Shown: in pieces, positions 1-7,752 of the stretch | Layout of the letters: each line of letters starts with the position of its first letter | Position numbering within the stretch: position 1 is the first letter of the stretch | Source: Alphaproteobacteria bacterium | GTDB lineage: Bacteria > Pseudomonadota > Alphaproteobacteria > Micavibrionales > Micavibrionaceae | Assembly (NCBI GenBank): GCA_030432025.1 | Contig: JAUIIA010000001.1 | Span: forward strand, 248,001-312,000 | Direction of reading: 5' to 3' | Length of the DNA stretch: 64,000 nucleotides | The notes under the pieces: generated by a model | What the model was told of the DNA's origin: nothing | Database searches by the model: none | What the model saw: only the letters and a program-made list of their open reading frames with translations | Translations under genes and position numbers: made by a program

Positions 1-647
1 GTCGTTTCGGGCGTCCTGTAATCGTGACTGACATCAATTCAACCCCAGAAGGCCGTGCCCGCTTCATGAATGCTGGCGCAGATACGGTTCTGGACTGGCC
101 TATTAACTCAGATGAGCTTGAAGCCAACATTAAAGCCTTTGTCCGCCGCATGTACGGTCACGATTCCAGCTTCCTGCAAACCGGAAATCTATGCCTAAAC
201 ATCGACACACGCGAAGTAACGGTAGACGGTGATCCCCTTCATGTGACCAAGCAAGAATACCGCATGCTGGAGCTGATGTCCCTGCGCAAGGGCCAGTGTC
301 TGGATAACGACACGTTTCTGGATCACATGTATTACTGCGGTGAAGAAGAACCCGAAGCCAAAACCGTTGATGTTTATATCTGCAAGCTGCGTAAAAAGTT
401 ACGCGATGCCGGAGCCCTGGACGAGCAAGGAAAAAGCCTGATTCAGACTATCCGTGGACAGGGGTTTGCGCTGCGCGATCTTCCGACGTCGGAGCTACAA
501 ATGGCCATGCGTATCGCCCATGATGCCTGCCCACACAGCAGTGCGCCTGACATGAAAAGTGCCGCTACGTGCATGCATCCAGCCGCCAGCACCGTCGAAA
601 ATACAGCAGTCATGGAAGCGACGACCCCCGTCACGACCCGTTCGTAG
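1..647 (+). CDS. CtrA-like OmpR-family response regulator, 5' truncated
   Basis: The frame is open from the first bases of the window, so the start lies upstream; a GTG at 24 is internal. The visible product is the end of a receiver domain followed by a winged-helix DNA-binding domain (about residues 55-155 of the visible part) that closely resembles the CtrA protein encoded next door, including the VDVYICKLRKKL recognition-helix region. The receiver is degenerate: where CtrA has LTKPF, with the conserved lysine, this protein has LDWPI, so normal phosphorylation switching is doubtful. A tail of about 50 residues follows the winged helix. It is probably a tandem paralogue of CtrA that could compete for or share CtrA sites. 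Function beyond DNA binding is inference. Confidence 0.8.
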   Translation, partial: RFGRPVIVTDINSTPEGRARFMNAGADTVLDWPINSDELEANIKAFVRRMYGHDSSFLQTGNLCLNIDTREVTVDGDPLHVTKQEYRMLELMSLRKGQCLDNDTFLDHMYYCGEEEPEAKTVDVYICKLRKKLRDAGALDEQGKSLIQTIRGQGFALRDLPTSELQMAMRIAHDACPHSSAPDMKSAATCMHPAASTVENTAVMEATTPVTTRS

Positions 648-681
648 ATATATTAGAAAATTCTCTGAAATAAAGAATTTG

Positions 682-760
682 TTAACCTTGTTAATATTTG
701 TTAATATAGATGTTAAGAAAGATTAACAGGGCGGAGATGTCCCCCATCCCCGTTTATAAT
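682..760 (+). promoter_or_regulatory. ctrA upstream region: five TTAA elements and a -10 box
   Basis: TTAA occurs at 682, 691, 701, 713 and 723, spaced 9-12 bp, close to one helical turn. A TATAAT at 755-760 is the best -10. No -35 is visible; in CtrA-activated promoters the CtrA site takes that place. The canonical CtrA box is TTAA-N7-TTAA (11 bp between half-site starts). None of these pairs is exactly 11, so autoregulation is plausible but not shown. Confidence 0.5.
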
Positions 761-806
761 AATAACGAACTAGTGAAACCATAGATTACACAAGGATATC
801 AATACC

Positions 807-1508
807 ATGCGCGTGCTATTAGTAGAAGACGATACCTCAACCGCAAAAAGCATTGAACTAATGCTGAAATCCGAGGGTTACATCGTGGATACGACTGATT
901 TGGGCGAGGACGGCCTCGAAATCGGTAAAATTTACGATTACGACATCATCATCCTCGACCTTATGCTCCCGGATATGGACGGCTACGACGTTCTGAAAGC
1001 TTTGCGTGACGCAAAGGTTGAAACACCTATCCTGATCCTTTCGGGCCTTACCGAACTGGACAACAAAATCAAAGGCCTCGGCTACGGTGCGGATGACTAC
1101 CTCACCAAGCCATTCGACAAGCGTGAACTGATTGCCCGTATTCAGGCGATTGTCCGCAGATCACAAGGCCACTCACAATCAATTATCGAAACCGGCAAGG
1201 TCAAAGTGAACCTCGACACACGTACTGTCGAAGTAAACGGCGCACCTCTGCACCTCACAGGAAAAGAATACGGCATCATCGAATTGCTGTCCTTGCGTAA
1301 GGGTACGACCCTGACGAAGGAAATGTTCCTGAACCACCTTTATGGCGGCATGGACGAGCCGGAAGTCAAAATCATCGACGTATTTATCTGCAAGCTTCGT
1401 AAGAAGATTCAGGATGCCGCAGACGGCGATAACTACATCGAAACCGTTTGGGGACGCGGCTATGTGCTTCGCGACCCGCAGGAGGCATCACAAGCCGCTA
1501 ACGGTTAA
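807..1508 (+). CDS. ctrA: Cell-cycle response regulator CtrA
   Basis: OmpR-family response regulator of 233 residues. The receiver (1-120) has the acidic pocket EDD at 7-9, phosphoacceptor D51 in the [11 protein letters not shown] motif, the same number as in Caulobacter CtrA, and the LTKPF lysine. The winged-helix domain (125-225) contains the [11 protein letters not shown] helix typical of CtrA. In alphaproteobacteria CtrA is phosphorylated by CckA through ChpT and controls replication, division and flagellar genes. ChpT is encoded at 41815 in this window. An AAGGA lies 12 nt before the ATG. The truncated paralogue is immediately upstream and an EEP-family gene follows after 6 nt. Confidence 0.96.
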   Translation: MRVLLVEDDTSTAKSIELMLKSEGYIVDTTDLGEDGLEIGKIYDYDIIILDLMLPDMDGYDVLKALRDAKVETPILILSGLTELDNKIKGLGYGADDYLTKPFDKRELIARIQAIVRRSQGHSQSIIETGKVKVNLDTRTVEVNGAPLHLTGKEYGIIELLSLRKGTTLTKEMFLNHLYGGMDEPEVKIIDVFICKLRKKIQDAADGDNYIETVWGRGYVLRDPQEASQAANG

Positions 1509-1514
1509 TAAGAA

Positions 1515-2495
1515 TTGAAACCTGAATTTCAGGAAACACTCAGAAAACATACGCCAAAACTTTCTTCCACGTTAGTTTTGGCGTATTTTCTTGGGCTGAT
1601 TGGCAATTTCTATTACTTCTTCGATCTCTTCAGCCATTTTCTTTTGCAATATTTCGTAGGCGGCATCCTTCTTGCCCCTGCACTGCTTTACTTAAAACGC
1701 CCGATCTATGCTTCTCTGGTATTAATTATAGCGATTGCCAGCTTAATCGAAGCACGCCTTTACCTGCAGGACCCGATGCAGTTTTTTGCGCCCAAGGGCA
1801 AAGAAACCTACACGATCGTCAGCTTTAACCACAACTACGGTCAGAGCGTGTTCCAGCATATAGAAAACTGGATACGCGAAAACAAAGAGACGCATGACGT
1901 CGTAATTCTTTTAGAAGCCTCACCAGCCACAGTCGAAATGGCCGAAAGACTAGGGACAGAATACCCATACCAAATCCATGAGCCGTCAACACGCGGCGCA
2001 TTCGGAATGGTTATACTCAGCCGTTATGAGTTTTTAGAAACTGAAAAGATCGCGCAAAAAGGCCCCTCTTTCGACAACCTGATTTCCCGAATAACGATAA
2101 AGGCTCCAGATGCAAAGGATCCGCTGACACTCTACGCCATGCACCCGCCGCCGCCTGTCCGACCTAGCGCAACAGAACAACGCAACACCGAACTGATAAA
2201 AATTGCAGAACGTGTAGCTGCAGAAAACGCCAAAAACATTGTGGTTTTAGGGGATTTAAACATCACCCCTTTTTCTTTCACTTTTAAAGATTTTCTTGAA
2301 ATCTCCGATCTTAAATTTCAATCCTACGGCCTACTGCTAAACCCGTCTTGGCCCACCTACTTCATGCTTCCTATCTTTAAAATTCCCATTGATCACGCTT
2401 TCTATAGTGATACCCTAATACAGCAAAGAAAAGAGATCGGACCCGCCTTTATGTCTGATCACAACAGTCTCATCGTAGGCTACACGGAACGATAA
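1515..2495 (+). CDS. Membrane-anchored endonuclease/exonuclease/phosphatase family protein
   Basis: 326 residues. About three hydrophobic segments (residues 15-83) precede an EEP domain (100-326), which is probably periplasmic. The EEP signatures are readable: an Asn-containing strand (SFNHNYG), the catalytic Glu in LLEAS, GDLNITPFS, and a terminal SDHNS. The family hydrolyses phosphodiester or phosphoester bonds in nucleic acids, lipids or inositol phosphates; the substrate here cannot be told. The start is a TTG at 1515, because no in-frame ATG occurs before the EEP domain, and no convincing ribosome-binding site is visible. It follows ctrA by 6 nt and precedes pgsA by 2 nt, so it may be cotranscribed with both. 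Confidence 0.75.
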   Translation: MKPEFQETLRKHTPKLSSTLVLAYFLGLIGNFYYFFDLFSHFLLQYFVGGILLAPALLYLKRPIYASLVLIIAIASLIEARLYLQDPMQFFAPKGKETYTIVSFNHNYGQSVFQHIENWIRENKETHDVVILLEASPATVEMAERLGTEYPYQIHEPSTRGAFGMVILSRYEFLETEKIAQKGPSFDNLISRITIKAPDAKDPLTLYAMHPPPPVRPSATEQRNTELIKIAERVAAENAKNIVVLGDLNITPFSFTFKDFLEISDLKFQSYGLLLNPSWPTYFMLPIFKIPIDHAFYSDTLIQQRKEIGPAFMSDHNSLIVGYTER

Positions 2496-2497
2496 AT

Positions 2498-3067
2498 ATG
2501 AAATGGAATTTGCCTAACATTCTGACAGTTGCGCGGTTGTTTTTACTGCCGCCGATGATCCTGTTGTTCTTCCTGCCTTTTGAATGGGCGGCGTGGACAT
2601 GCTTGGGGTTATATGTTGTCGGAGCGATCACCGATTTCATTGACGGCTGGTGGGCGCGTAAATTTAACCAGCAAACCGAATTCGGCGCCTTCATGGACCC
2701 GCTGTCGGACAAGATCTTCGTAATCACGATTCTGCTGATGCTGGTTGCGGTTGAACGTCTTGAAAGCGTCTGGGTCTTGAGTGTGGTCGTTATCATTATC
2801 CGTGAATTTGCCGTCGCCGGCGTGCGTGAATTTATGGGCAGCAACGACATGACGCTACCCGTTACCAAGCTTGCGAAATGGAAAACCACCATGCAGATGG
2901 TCGCAACGGCCGTTTTGATTGTCGGTCCGTTTATCTGGCACGGGCAATTAATCGGTTCCCTGCTGCTTACCGGTGCATCTGTGATCACCGTGATTACAGG
3001 CTGGGGCTATATGCAGAAGGGTTTTGAGTTTCTGAAGACCCTGAAAAAAGACGATGACGGCGCTTAA
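2498..3067 (+). CDS. pgsA: CDP-diacylglycerol-glycerol-3-phosphate 3-phosphatidyltransferase
   Basis: 189 residues, the usual PgsA length. It makes phosphatidylglycerol phosphate, the committed step toward phosphatidylglycerol and cardiolipin, in the inner membrane. The CDP-alcohol phosphotransferase signature DG-x2-AR-x8-G-x3-D-x3-D is intact at about residues 47-70 (DGWWAR through MDPLSDK), with four or more hydrophobic helices around it. The N-terminal NILTVARLFLLP is also typical of PgsA. It starts 2 nt after the EEP gene, and its stop overlaps the stop of the convergent gene by 4 bp. Confidence 0.93.
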   Translation: MKWNLPNILTVARLFLLPPMILLFFLPFEWAAWTCLGLYVVGAITDFIDGWWARKFNQQTEFGAFMDPLSDKIFVITILLMLVAVERLESVWVLSVVVIIIREFAVAGVREFMGSNDMTLPVTKLAKWKTTMQMVATAVLIVGPFIWHGQLIGSLLLTGASVITVITGWGYMQKGFEFLKTLKKDDDGA

Positions 3068-4380
3068 GACAATCCGCCCGGGCCTTCCTTCAATTTACTA
3101 AAGCTGGCGATATCTACGCCGTGCTTGGGGTCGCCCTGCAGATATGCCTCAACCCAAATACCCAATGTTGGTTTGAAGTGACGACGCACCGCACGCAAAG
3201 GCATCGGTGGCTGCGTTCCGCCCTCGCCGCGCTTCTCTTCCATGTAATAGCGCGGTTGACGCGGGGCCACTACGTGATGTTCGAAGAACGGGGTACGGCC
3301 CTTTTTCTCGCGCTGTTTTTGCATCTTACCCGGTGGGTTGTGCGTTACGATGGTCGAACGCGGGTCATTGTAGCGTGTCAACAAGGGGCCAACACGTTTA
3401 AGCGCCATAGCGGAGCGATTATCAATGTAGCTGCGCCCGACGGCATCCTTGGCGACACCATCCCACATTCTACGAACCGACGGAGTAGCGACCATGGAGC
3501 CGAGATATTTGAGTTTCCCTTCCTCATCCATACGCCATTTCGGACCGAAGCCGAGAGCGCGAAAACGATCCTTATCCAATCGGTCATAAAGGAAGCTGTA
3601 ATATTCGCGGTCATCCGGCCCTTGCCCGAAGCTTTCGAATGCCTGCATCAATGTACGGCTTTTAATCACCTTACCTGAACGAGAGTCGCGCCCCGTATAT
3701 TCGAATTCCAGCAAGCAATTCGGGAACGGCAAGCTGTAGTCGCCCTTGATGAAGTTCGGCAATGCACCGCGAATTTCGGGGTCGAGCGGCAAGTCCGTTT
3801 CAGGAATGAAGAATTTTTCGGCCGTTGCTAGCGTGGCGATCAGCTCCTCCGGATGCGGAGCCCGCAAATCGGCGTTGTACGGGAACATCTCATCCCCGCG
3901 CTGAATCGCATCGATCAGATTGTGAACCGAGCCAAGAATGCCTTCTTTTTGCTCATTTCCACTTTCAAGGATGACCTTCAGCTTTCCGAACTTCATGAAA
4001 TCTTCGCGGGACATCCCCATATCGGCACATAAATGCAGATACGATTCCTCATCATCACAAACGAAGAGCAGCTTTTTATAACCATCCAGCGGTAATACGG
4101 CCTCGAGCAGTTTGGGCACGCCTTCAGGGTTATGAACTGGAACAGTCAGGGTATCCGCCGTGCTACGCTCAAAGTTCGCACTCAAGTAGCCCTTGGTTTC
4201 GGCGGAAAGAGACACATCCGGCTCAAGCATGTTCAAGCGCGTGCGCCCCTCAAGTTCGCGGCGGTCCTTATCACTCAAGCCCTTGGCCAACGTTACGGCA
4301 ATAAGGCGTTTTTGGCCTTCATGTTCATGAACGCCGATCGCGGTTGTGCCGTCTTCTATAATACCTTCAAGTTTAAACAT
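3064..4380 (-). CDS. Hypothetical protein, 438 aa
   Basis: I do not recognise a family. The protein is soluble, without a signal peptide or membrane segment. The N-terminal 180 residues look like an alpha/beta domain (KLLFVCDDEESYLHL). The middle is rich in aromatic and charged residues (LEFEYTGRDSRSGKVIKSRTL), and the C-terminus is strongly basic. The end (RRHFKPTLGIWVEAYLQGDP) is reminiscent of a short RxH...WV...GD motif that ends some alphaproteobacterial and phage proteins; this is a weak impression. It is divergent from pyrD across 116 bp and convergent with pgsA. Confidence 0.7.
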   Translation of the reverse strand: MFKLEGIIEDGTTAIGVHEHEGQKRLIAVTLAKGLSDKDRRELEGRTRLNMLEPDVSLSAETKGYLSANFERSTADTLTVPVHNPEGVPKLLEAVLPLDGYKKLLFVCDDEESYLHLCADMGMSREDFMKFGKLKVILESGNEQKEGILGSVHNLIDAIQRGDEMFPYNADLRAPHPEELIATLATAEKFFIPETDLPLDPEIRGALPNFIKGDYSLPFPNCLLEFEYTGRDSRSGKVIKSRTLMQAFESFGQGPDDREYYSFLYDRLDKDRFRALGFGPKWRMDEEGKLKYLGSMVATPSVRRMWDGVAKDAVGRSYIDNRSAMALKRVGPLLTRYNDPRSTIVTHNPPGKMQKQREKKGRTPFFEHHVVAPRQPRYYMEEKRGEGGTQPPMPLRAVRRHFKPTLGIWVEAYLQGDPKHGVDIASFSKLKEGPGGLS

Positions 4381-4496
4381 CGTTCTCTATTTTCTATAAA
4401 GCGGAGAACATACTCCCGTTTTATGAAAAAAGCAATATTTGTGGTTAAGCTTCGGGAGTGCTGGAAGTTGTTAAAAAAATGTCGTAAACCAGTATT

Positions 4497-5570
4497 ATGA
4501 TTAACCTTTACCCGCTTGCCCGTCCGATACTCTTTCAGATTGACCCTGAGAAGGCGCATAACCTGACGCTTGGCCTCATGAAACGTGGGCTGGTGCCATG
4601 CGGGAAGCAAGCCAACGACCCGATGCTGGAACAGACATTATGGGGGCTAAAATTCCCCAATCCCGTCGGTTTGTCGGCAGGTTTTGACAAAAATGCAGAA
4701 GTGGTAGGGCCTGCCTTCAAAATGGGCTTCGGCTTCGTTGAGGCGGGAACAGTTACACCCAAGCCGCAACATGGAAATGACAAGCCACGCGTATTCCGCG
4801 ACCCTGCCAATGATGCGGTGATTAACCGCATGGGCTTCCCCAATGGTGGCATGAATGCGTTTAAAGCCAATCTGGAAAAGTTTCTGTCGCAAAAAGACCG
4901 CCCGCAAGGCGTTGTCGGATTGAATATCGGCATGAATAAAAGCCAGACGGAACCGGCAAAGGATTACGCGATCCTGATCAAGATGCTGGGGCCGATGGCA
5001 GATTACATGACGATCAACATCTCCAGCCCCAACACACCGGGCTTGCGTGATTTGCAAAAACGCGAACCACTGCTGGAACTGCTCGGGGCGGTTAAGGAAG
5101 AACGAAAGAAAGCCTGCGGCGATCACCCTCCTCCGTTACTTGTAAAACTCGCACCGGACCTGGATGAAGCGCAGCAGGAAGAGCTGGCTCAGACCGCTAT
5201 CGATGCCGAAATTGACGGGTTGATTTTGGCAAATACGACACTGGATAGACCGGAATACCTGAACAATGATTTTCGCAATGAAAAAGGTGGCTTAAGTGGC
5301 CAGCCTTTAACTGAAAAATCAACGCAAGTGGTGCATAATTTTTACAAGCTTACGGACGGTAAAATGCCATTAATCGGCGTTGGCGGCATTTCGAACGGTC
5401 GTCAGGCTTACGAGAAAATTCGTGCCGGCGCTTCTCTGGTACAGGTTTATTCTGCACTCGTATTTAAAGGCCCCGCTCTGGTGGAGGATATCAACACGGA
5501 ACTGCTGGAACTGCTCAAAGCGGATGGTTTGAACCATATTTCCGAAGCTGTCGGAGCCGCGCATGGGTAA
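4497..5570 (+). CDS. pyrD: Dihydroorotate dehydrogenase (quinone), class 2
   Basis: 357 residues. It oxidises dihydroorotate to orotate in pyrimidine synthesis, passing electrons to membrane quinone. The class-2 features are the extended N-terminal helix (PLARPILFQIDPEKAHNLTL), the FMN-binding LSAGFDKNAE, the catalytic-serine loop NISSPNTPGLR, and VGGISNG near the end for phosphate binding. The ATG at 4497 gives the usual N-terminus, although no strong ribosome-binding site precedes it. The last 8 bp overlap the next gene, which suggests translational coupling. Confidence 0.95.
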   Translation: MINLYPLARPILFQIDPEKAHNLTLGLMKRGLVPCGKQANDPMLEQTLWGLKFPNPVGLSAGFDKNAEVVGPAFKMGFGFVEAGTVTPKPQHGNDKPRVFRDPANDAVINRMGFPNGGMNAFKANLEKFLSQKDRPQGVVGLNIGMNKSQTEPAKDYAILIKMLGPMADYMTINISSPNTPGLRDLQKREPLLELLGAVKEERKKACGDHPPPLLVKLAPDLDEAQQEELAQTAIDAEIDGLILANTTLDRPEYLNNDFRNEKGGLSGQPLTEKSTQVVHNFYKLTDGKMPLIGVGGISNGRQAYEKIRAGASLVQVYSALVFKGPALVEDINTELLELLKADGLNHISEAVGAAHG

Positions 5571-6855
5571 GAGGGTCAAAGCCAGCACGGCACGTCGCGC
5601 CCGTTTACTTAAGAAACCCTCACAAATCGTGAGCAGCCTTCTCCTGATTTTTGCCGCCACGACCACCGCCCTGCTCGCCATGATCTCTATTGAGATAGGA
5701 CTCCTATCTGCTGGTGTTTTCGCGTTGTGTGTGATGATTTTCAATGAAGGCCGTCGCAGACAATTCTGGGAACAGGCCGCGAGCTATAAATTCAAGACCA
5801 TCGCCGATGTACAAGACATGCTGACTCGTGAAACGGTCATGAACAGCAAGGCGATTGAAGAGCTGCAAGCAGACTCGACCCAGACCAGAAAGAACATCGC
5901 AGGCCTAGAGCAACAAATCAGCGAGGCAAGACAATCCAACCTGCCCGTCTACCCCGTAGCTTTTAAGGCAGACGAAGAAACAACCGTAATTGAAGAGCCG
6001 GTTTCTGAGATCCGCGCCAAAAAACGCCCCCCTGTGATTACAACAACAATGGATGACGACACGCTGTCCGATACGGTTGTCAAAGAGCTGGTTGATTATG
6101 CCGTAGACCAGAAACGTGTCGATGTGTTTGTACAGCCCATCGTCAGACTGCCGCAGCGCCAAACGCGTTTTTTCGAAATTTATGCCCGCATTCGCGCCCG
6201 TGCGGGACAGTATATTCCGGCGGGACGTTACATGCCGGTAGCTGAGCAAGATAATACCGACCGCGAAATTGACCATTTACTGCTACTGCATTGTTTAAAG
6301 ACTTTGCGCGGCAGTGCACATGTTAAAAATGCGGCACCGTTTTTCATCAATATCAAAAGCGAGTTGCTGCATGATCAGAAATTCATGCAGGTGTTTCTGG
6401 CGTTTATGGCGAAAAACCGCGATCTTGCACCGCGGCTTATTTTTGAAATCCAGCAGAATGATTATGAAGCGATGCCTTTGAAATTGCGCGAGGTTATGCG
6501 CGCGCTCGGGCGGCTGGGGTGCAGCTTCTCCCTTGATCATGTCGCAAATTTGAATATGAACATTGCCGACTTGCAACATTTCAAGGTGCGCTTTGTCAAA
6601 ATTGAAGCGGCAAAATTACTCGAAGCCTCCAGCGGGACGGCATTTACGACCATGCACAAACAAAAGCGTAAATTAGAAGCCAACGGCATCGGCGTCATTG
6701 TCGAGAAAATCGAAACCGAAGAGCATATGCGCGCCATGCTTGATTTTGATCTGCACTACGGTCAGGGATACTTGTTCGGCAAGCCCGAATTGGAAGGCGC
6801 ATACAGAGAGAAATCGCGCGTCCGCCGCAAAGGCTGGCAGGAGACGGTGGCCTGA
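5563..6855 (+). CDS. TipF-like membrane protein with degenerate EAL domain
   Basis: 430 residues: two hydrophobic helices (about 20-62), a predicted coiled coil (65-125), a linker, and an EAL domain (about 170-425). This order matches TipF, the c-di-GMP-responsive flagellar positioning protein of Caulobacter. The phosphodiesterase residues are largely replaced: the EAL tripeptide position reads EIY, and the DDFG motif position reads DHVAN. The QGYLFGKP C-terminal loop is kept. It is therefore more likely a c-di-GMP receptor or scaffold than an enzyme. It overlaps pyrD by 8 bp and the HAD gene by 1 bp (TGATG). Calling it TipF is an inference from architecture. Confidence 0.65.
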   Translation: MGKRVKASTARRARLLKKPSQIVSSLLLIFAATTTALLAMISIEIGLLSAGVFALCVMIFNEGRRRQFWEQAASYKFKTIADVQDMLTRETVMNSKAIEELQADSTQTRKNIAGLEQQISEARQSNLPVYPVAFKADEETTVIEEPVSEIRAKKRPPVITTTMDDDTLSDTVVKELVDYAVDQKRVDVFVQPIVRLPQRQTRFFEIYARIRARAGQYIPAGRYMPVAEQDNTDREIDHLLLLHCLKTLRGSAHVKNAAPFFINIKSELLHDQKFMQVFLAFMAKNRDLAPRLIFEIQQNDYEAMPLKLREVMRALGRLGCSFSLDHVANLNMNIADLQHFKVRFVKIEAAKLLEASSGTAFTTMHKQKRKLEANGIGVIVEKIETEEHMRAMLDFDLHYGQGYLFGKPELEGAYREKSRVRRKGWQETVA

Positions 6856-7733
6856 TGTCCGTGATCGCAGAAGATGCCAATATGCCTCCGCTTATTAATG
6901 GTGTGCAGGAAATCGCCGAGCTGTATGATTATTTCATCCTCGATATTTTCGGGGTCATACATGACGGCATAAAACCTTTTCCCGGGACTTTGAAATGCCT
7001 GCAAGAACTTAAAAACATGGGTAAGGCGACGTGCCTGCTCTCCAATTCTCCGCGTCGCGTAAACGGTGCCGTCGGGCAGATGGACAACATGGGGATTTCC
7101 GGCGGCTTGTTCGACCACGCCGTGACTTCAGGCGAAGCAACATTTCAGGCACTTAAACATCGCGACGAAACTCTGGGCGATGATTGCTGGTTCATTGGCA
7201 CAAGTGTCGTCAGTGAAATTTTGGAGGGGCTGGATTTAAACCTCGTCGACGGATCGGAAGATGCGAGCTTCATTTTAAACTCGATCCCCGGAACGGAAAC
7301 CAGCGCGGTAGAGATACTCAAGAAACAGCTGCAAATTGCTGCCGACAAAGGTCTGCCGATGATCTGCGCCAATCCCGACTTGGTCGTGAATATCGGTGTC
7401 ACACAATATGAATGTGCGGGCACGTTCGCAAAATATTACGAAGAGCTAGGCGGACACGTCATTTACCACGGCAAGCCACACGGTCCTGTTTACGAGATGT
7501 GTTACGAGTTGCTCGGTAGCCCCGACAAGACCAAAGTTTGCGCCATTGGCGACTCCTTTCACACAGACATAACGGGCGCCAACCGTTTCGGCATAGATTC
7601 CGTGATGAATTTGGTCGGCATCCATTGGGAGGAGATCGTGACCAATGGCGATATTGATCCGCGCAAAATGCATGCTATGCTCAGCGCACAATCTACACAT
7701 CCGACATATATGATGTCAGGGTTCGACTGGTAA
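6855..7733 (+). CDS. HAD-superfamily class IIA (NagD-like) hydrolase
   Basis: 292 residues. Motif I reads DIFGVIHDG at about residue 29: the nucleophilic Asp is present but the second, acid-base Asp of DxD is a Phe, as in the HAD-IIA subfamily whose motif is usually D-x-W-G-V-x-H-D-G. Motif II is LLSNSPR, motif III GKPHGP, and motif IV IGDSFHTDITGAN. The cap insert lies between motifs II and III, the class IIA pattern. The substrate is unknown; related proteins are sugar-phosphate or nucleotide phosphatases, and the missing second Asp casts doubt on efficient phosphatase activity. It is coupled to the TipF-like gene. Confidence 0.85.
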   Translation: MSVIAEDANMPPLINGVQEIAELYDYFILDIFGVIHDGIKPFPGTLKCLQELKNMGKATCLLSNSPRRVNGAVGQMDNMGISGGLFDHAVTSGEATFQALKHRDETLGDDCWFIGTSVVSEILEGLDLNLVDGSEDASFILNSIPGTETSAVEILKKQLQIAADKGLPMICANPDLVVNIGVTQYECAGTFAKYYEELGGHVIYHGKPHGPVYEMCYELLGSPDKTKVCAIGDSFHTDITGANRFGIDSVMNLVGIHWEEIVTNGDIDPRKMHAMLSAQSTHPTYMMSGFDW

Positions 7734-7752
7734 ACAGAACAGGAGTTCTTAC

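Noticed and set aside
4132-4500. 122-codon plus-strand frame
   Set aside because: It is mostly antisense to the 438-residue gene, and its product lacks domain-like features.
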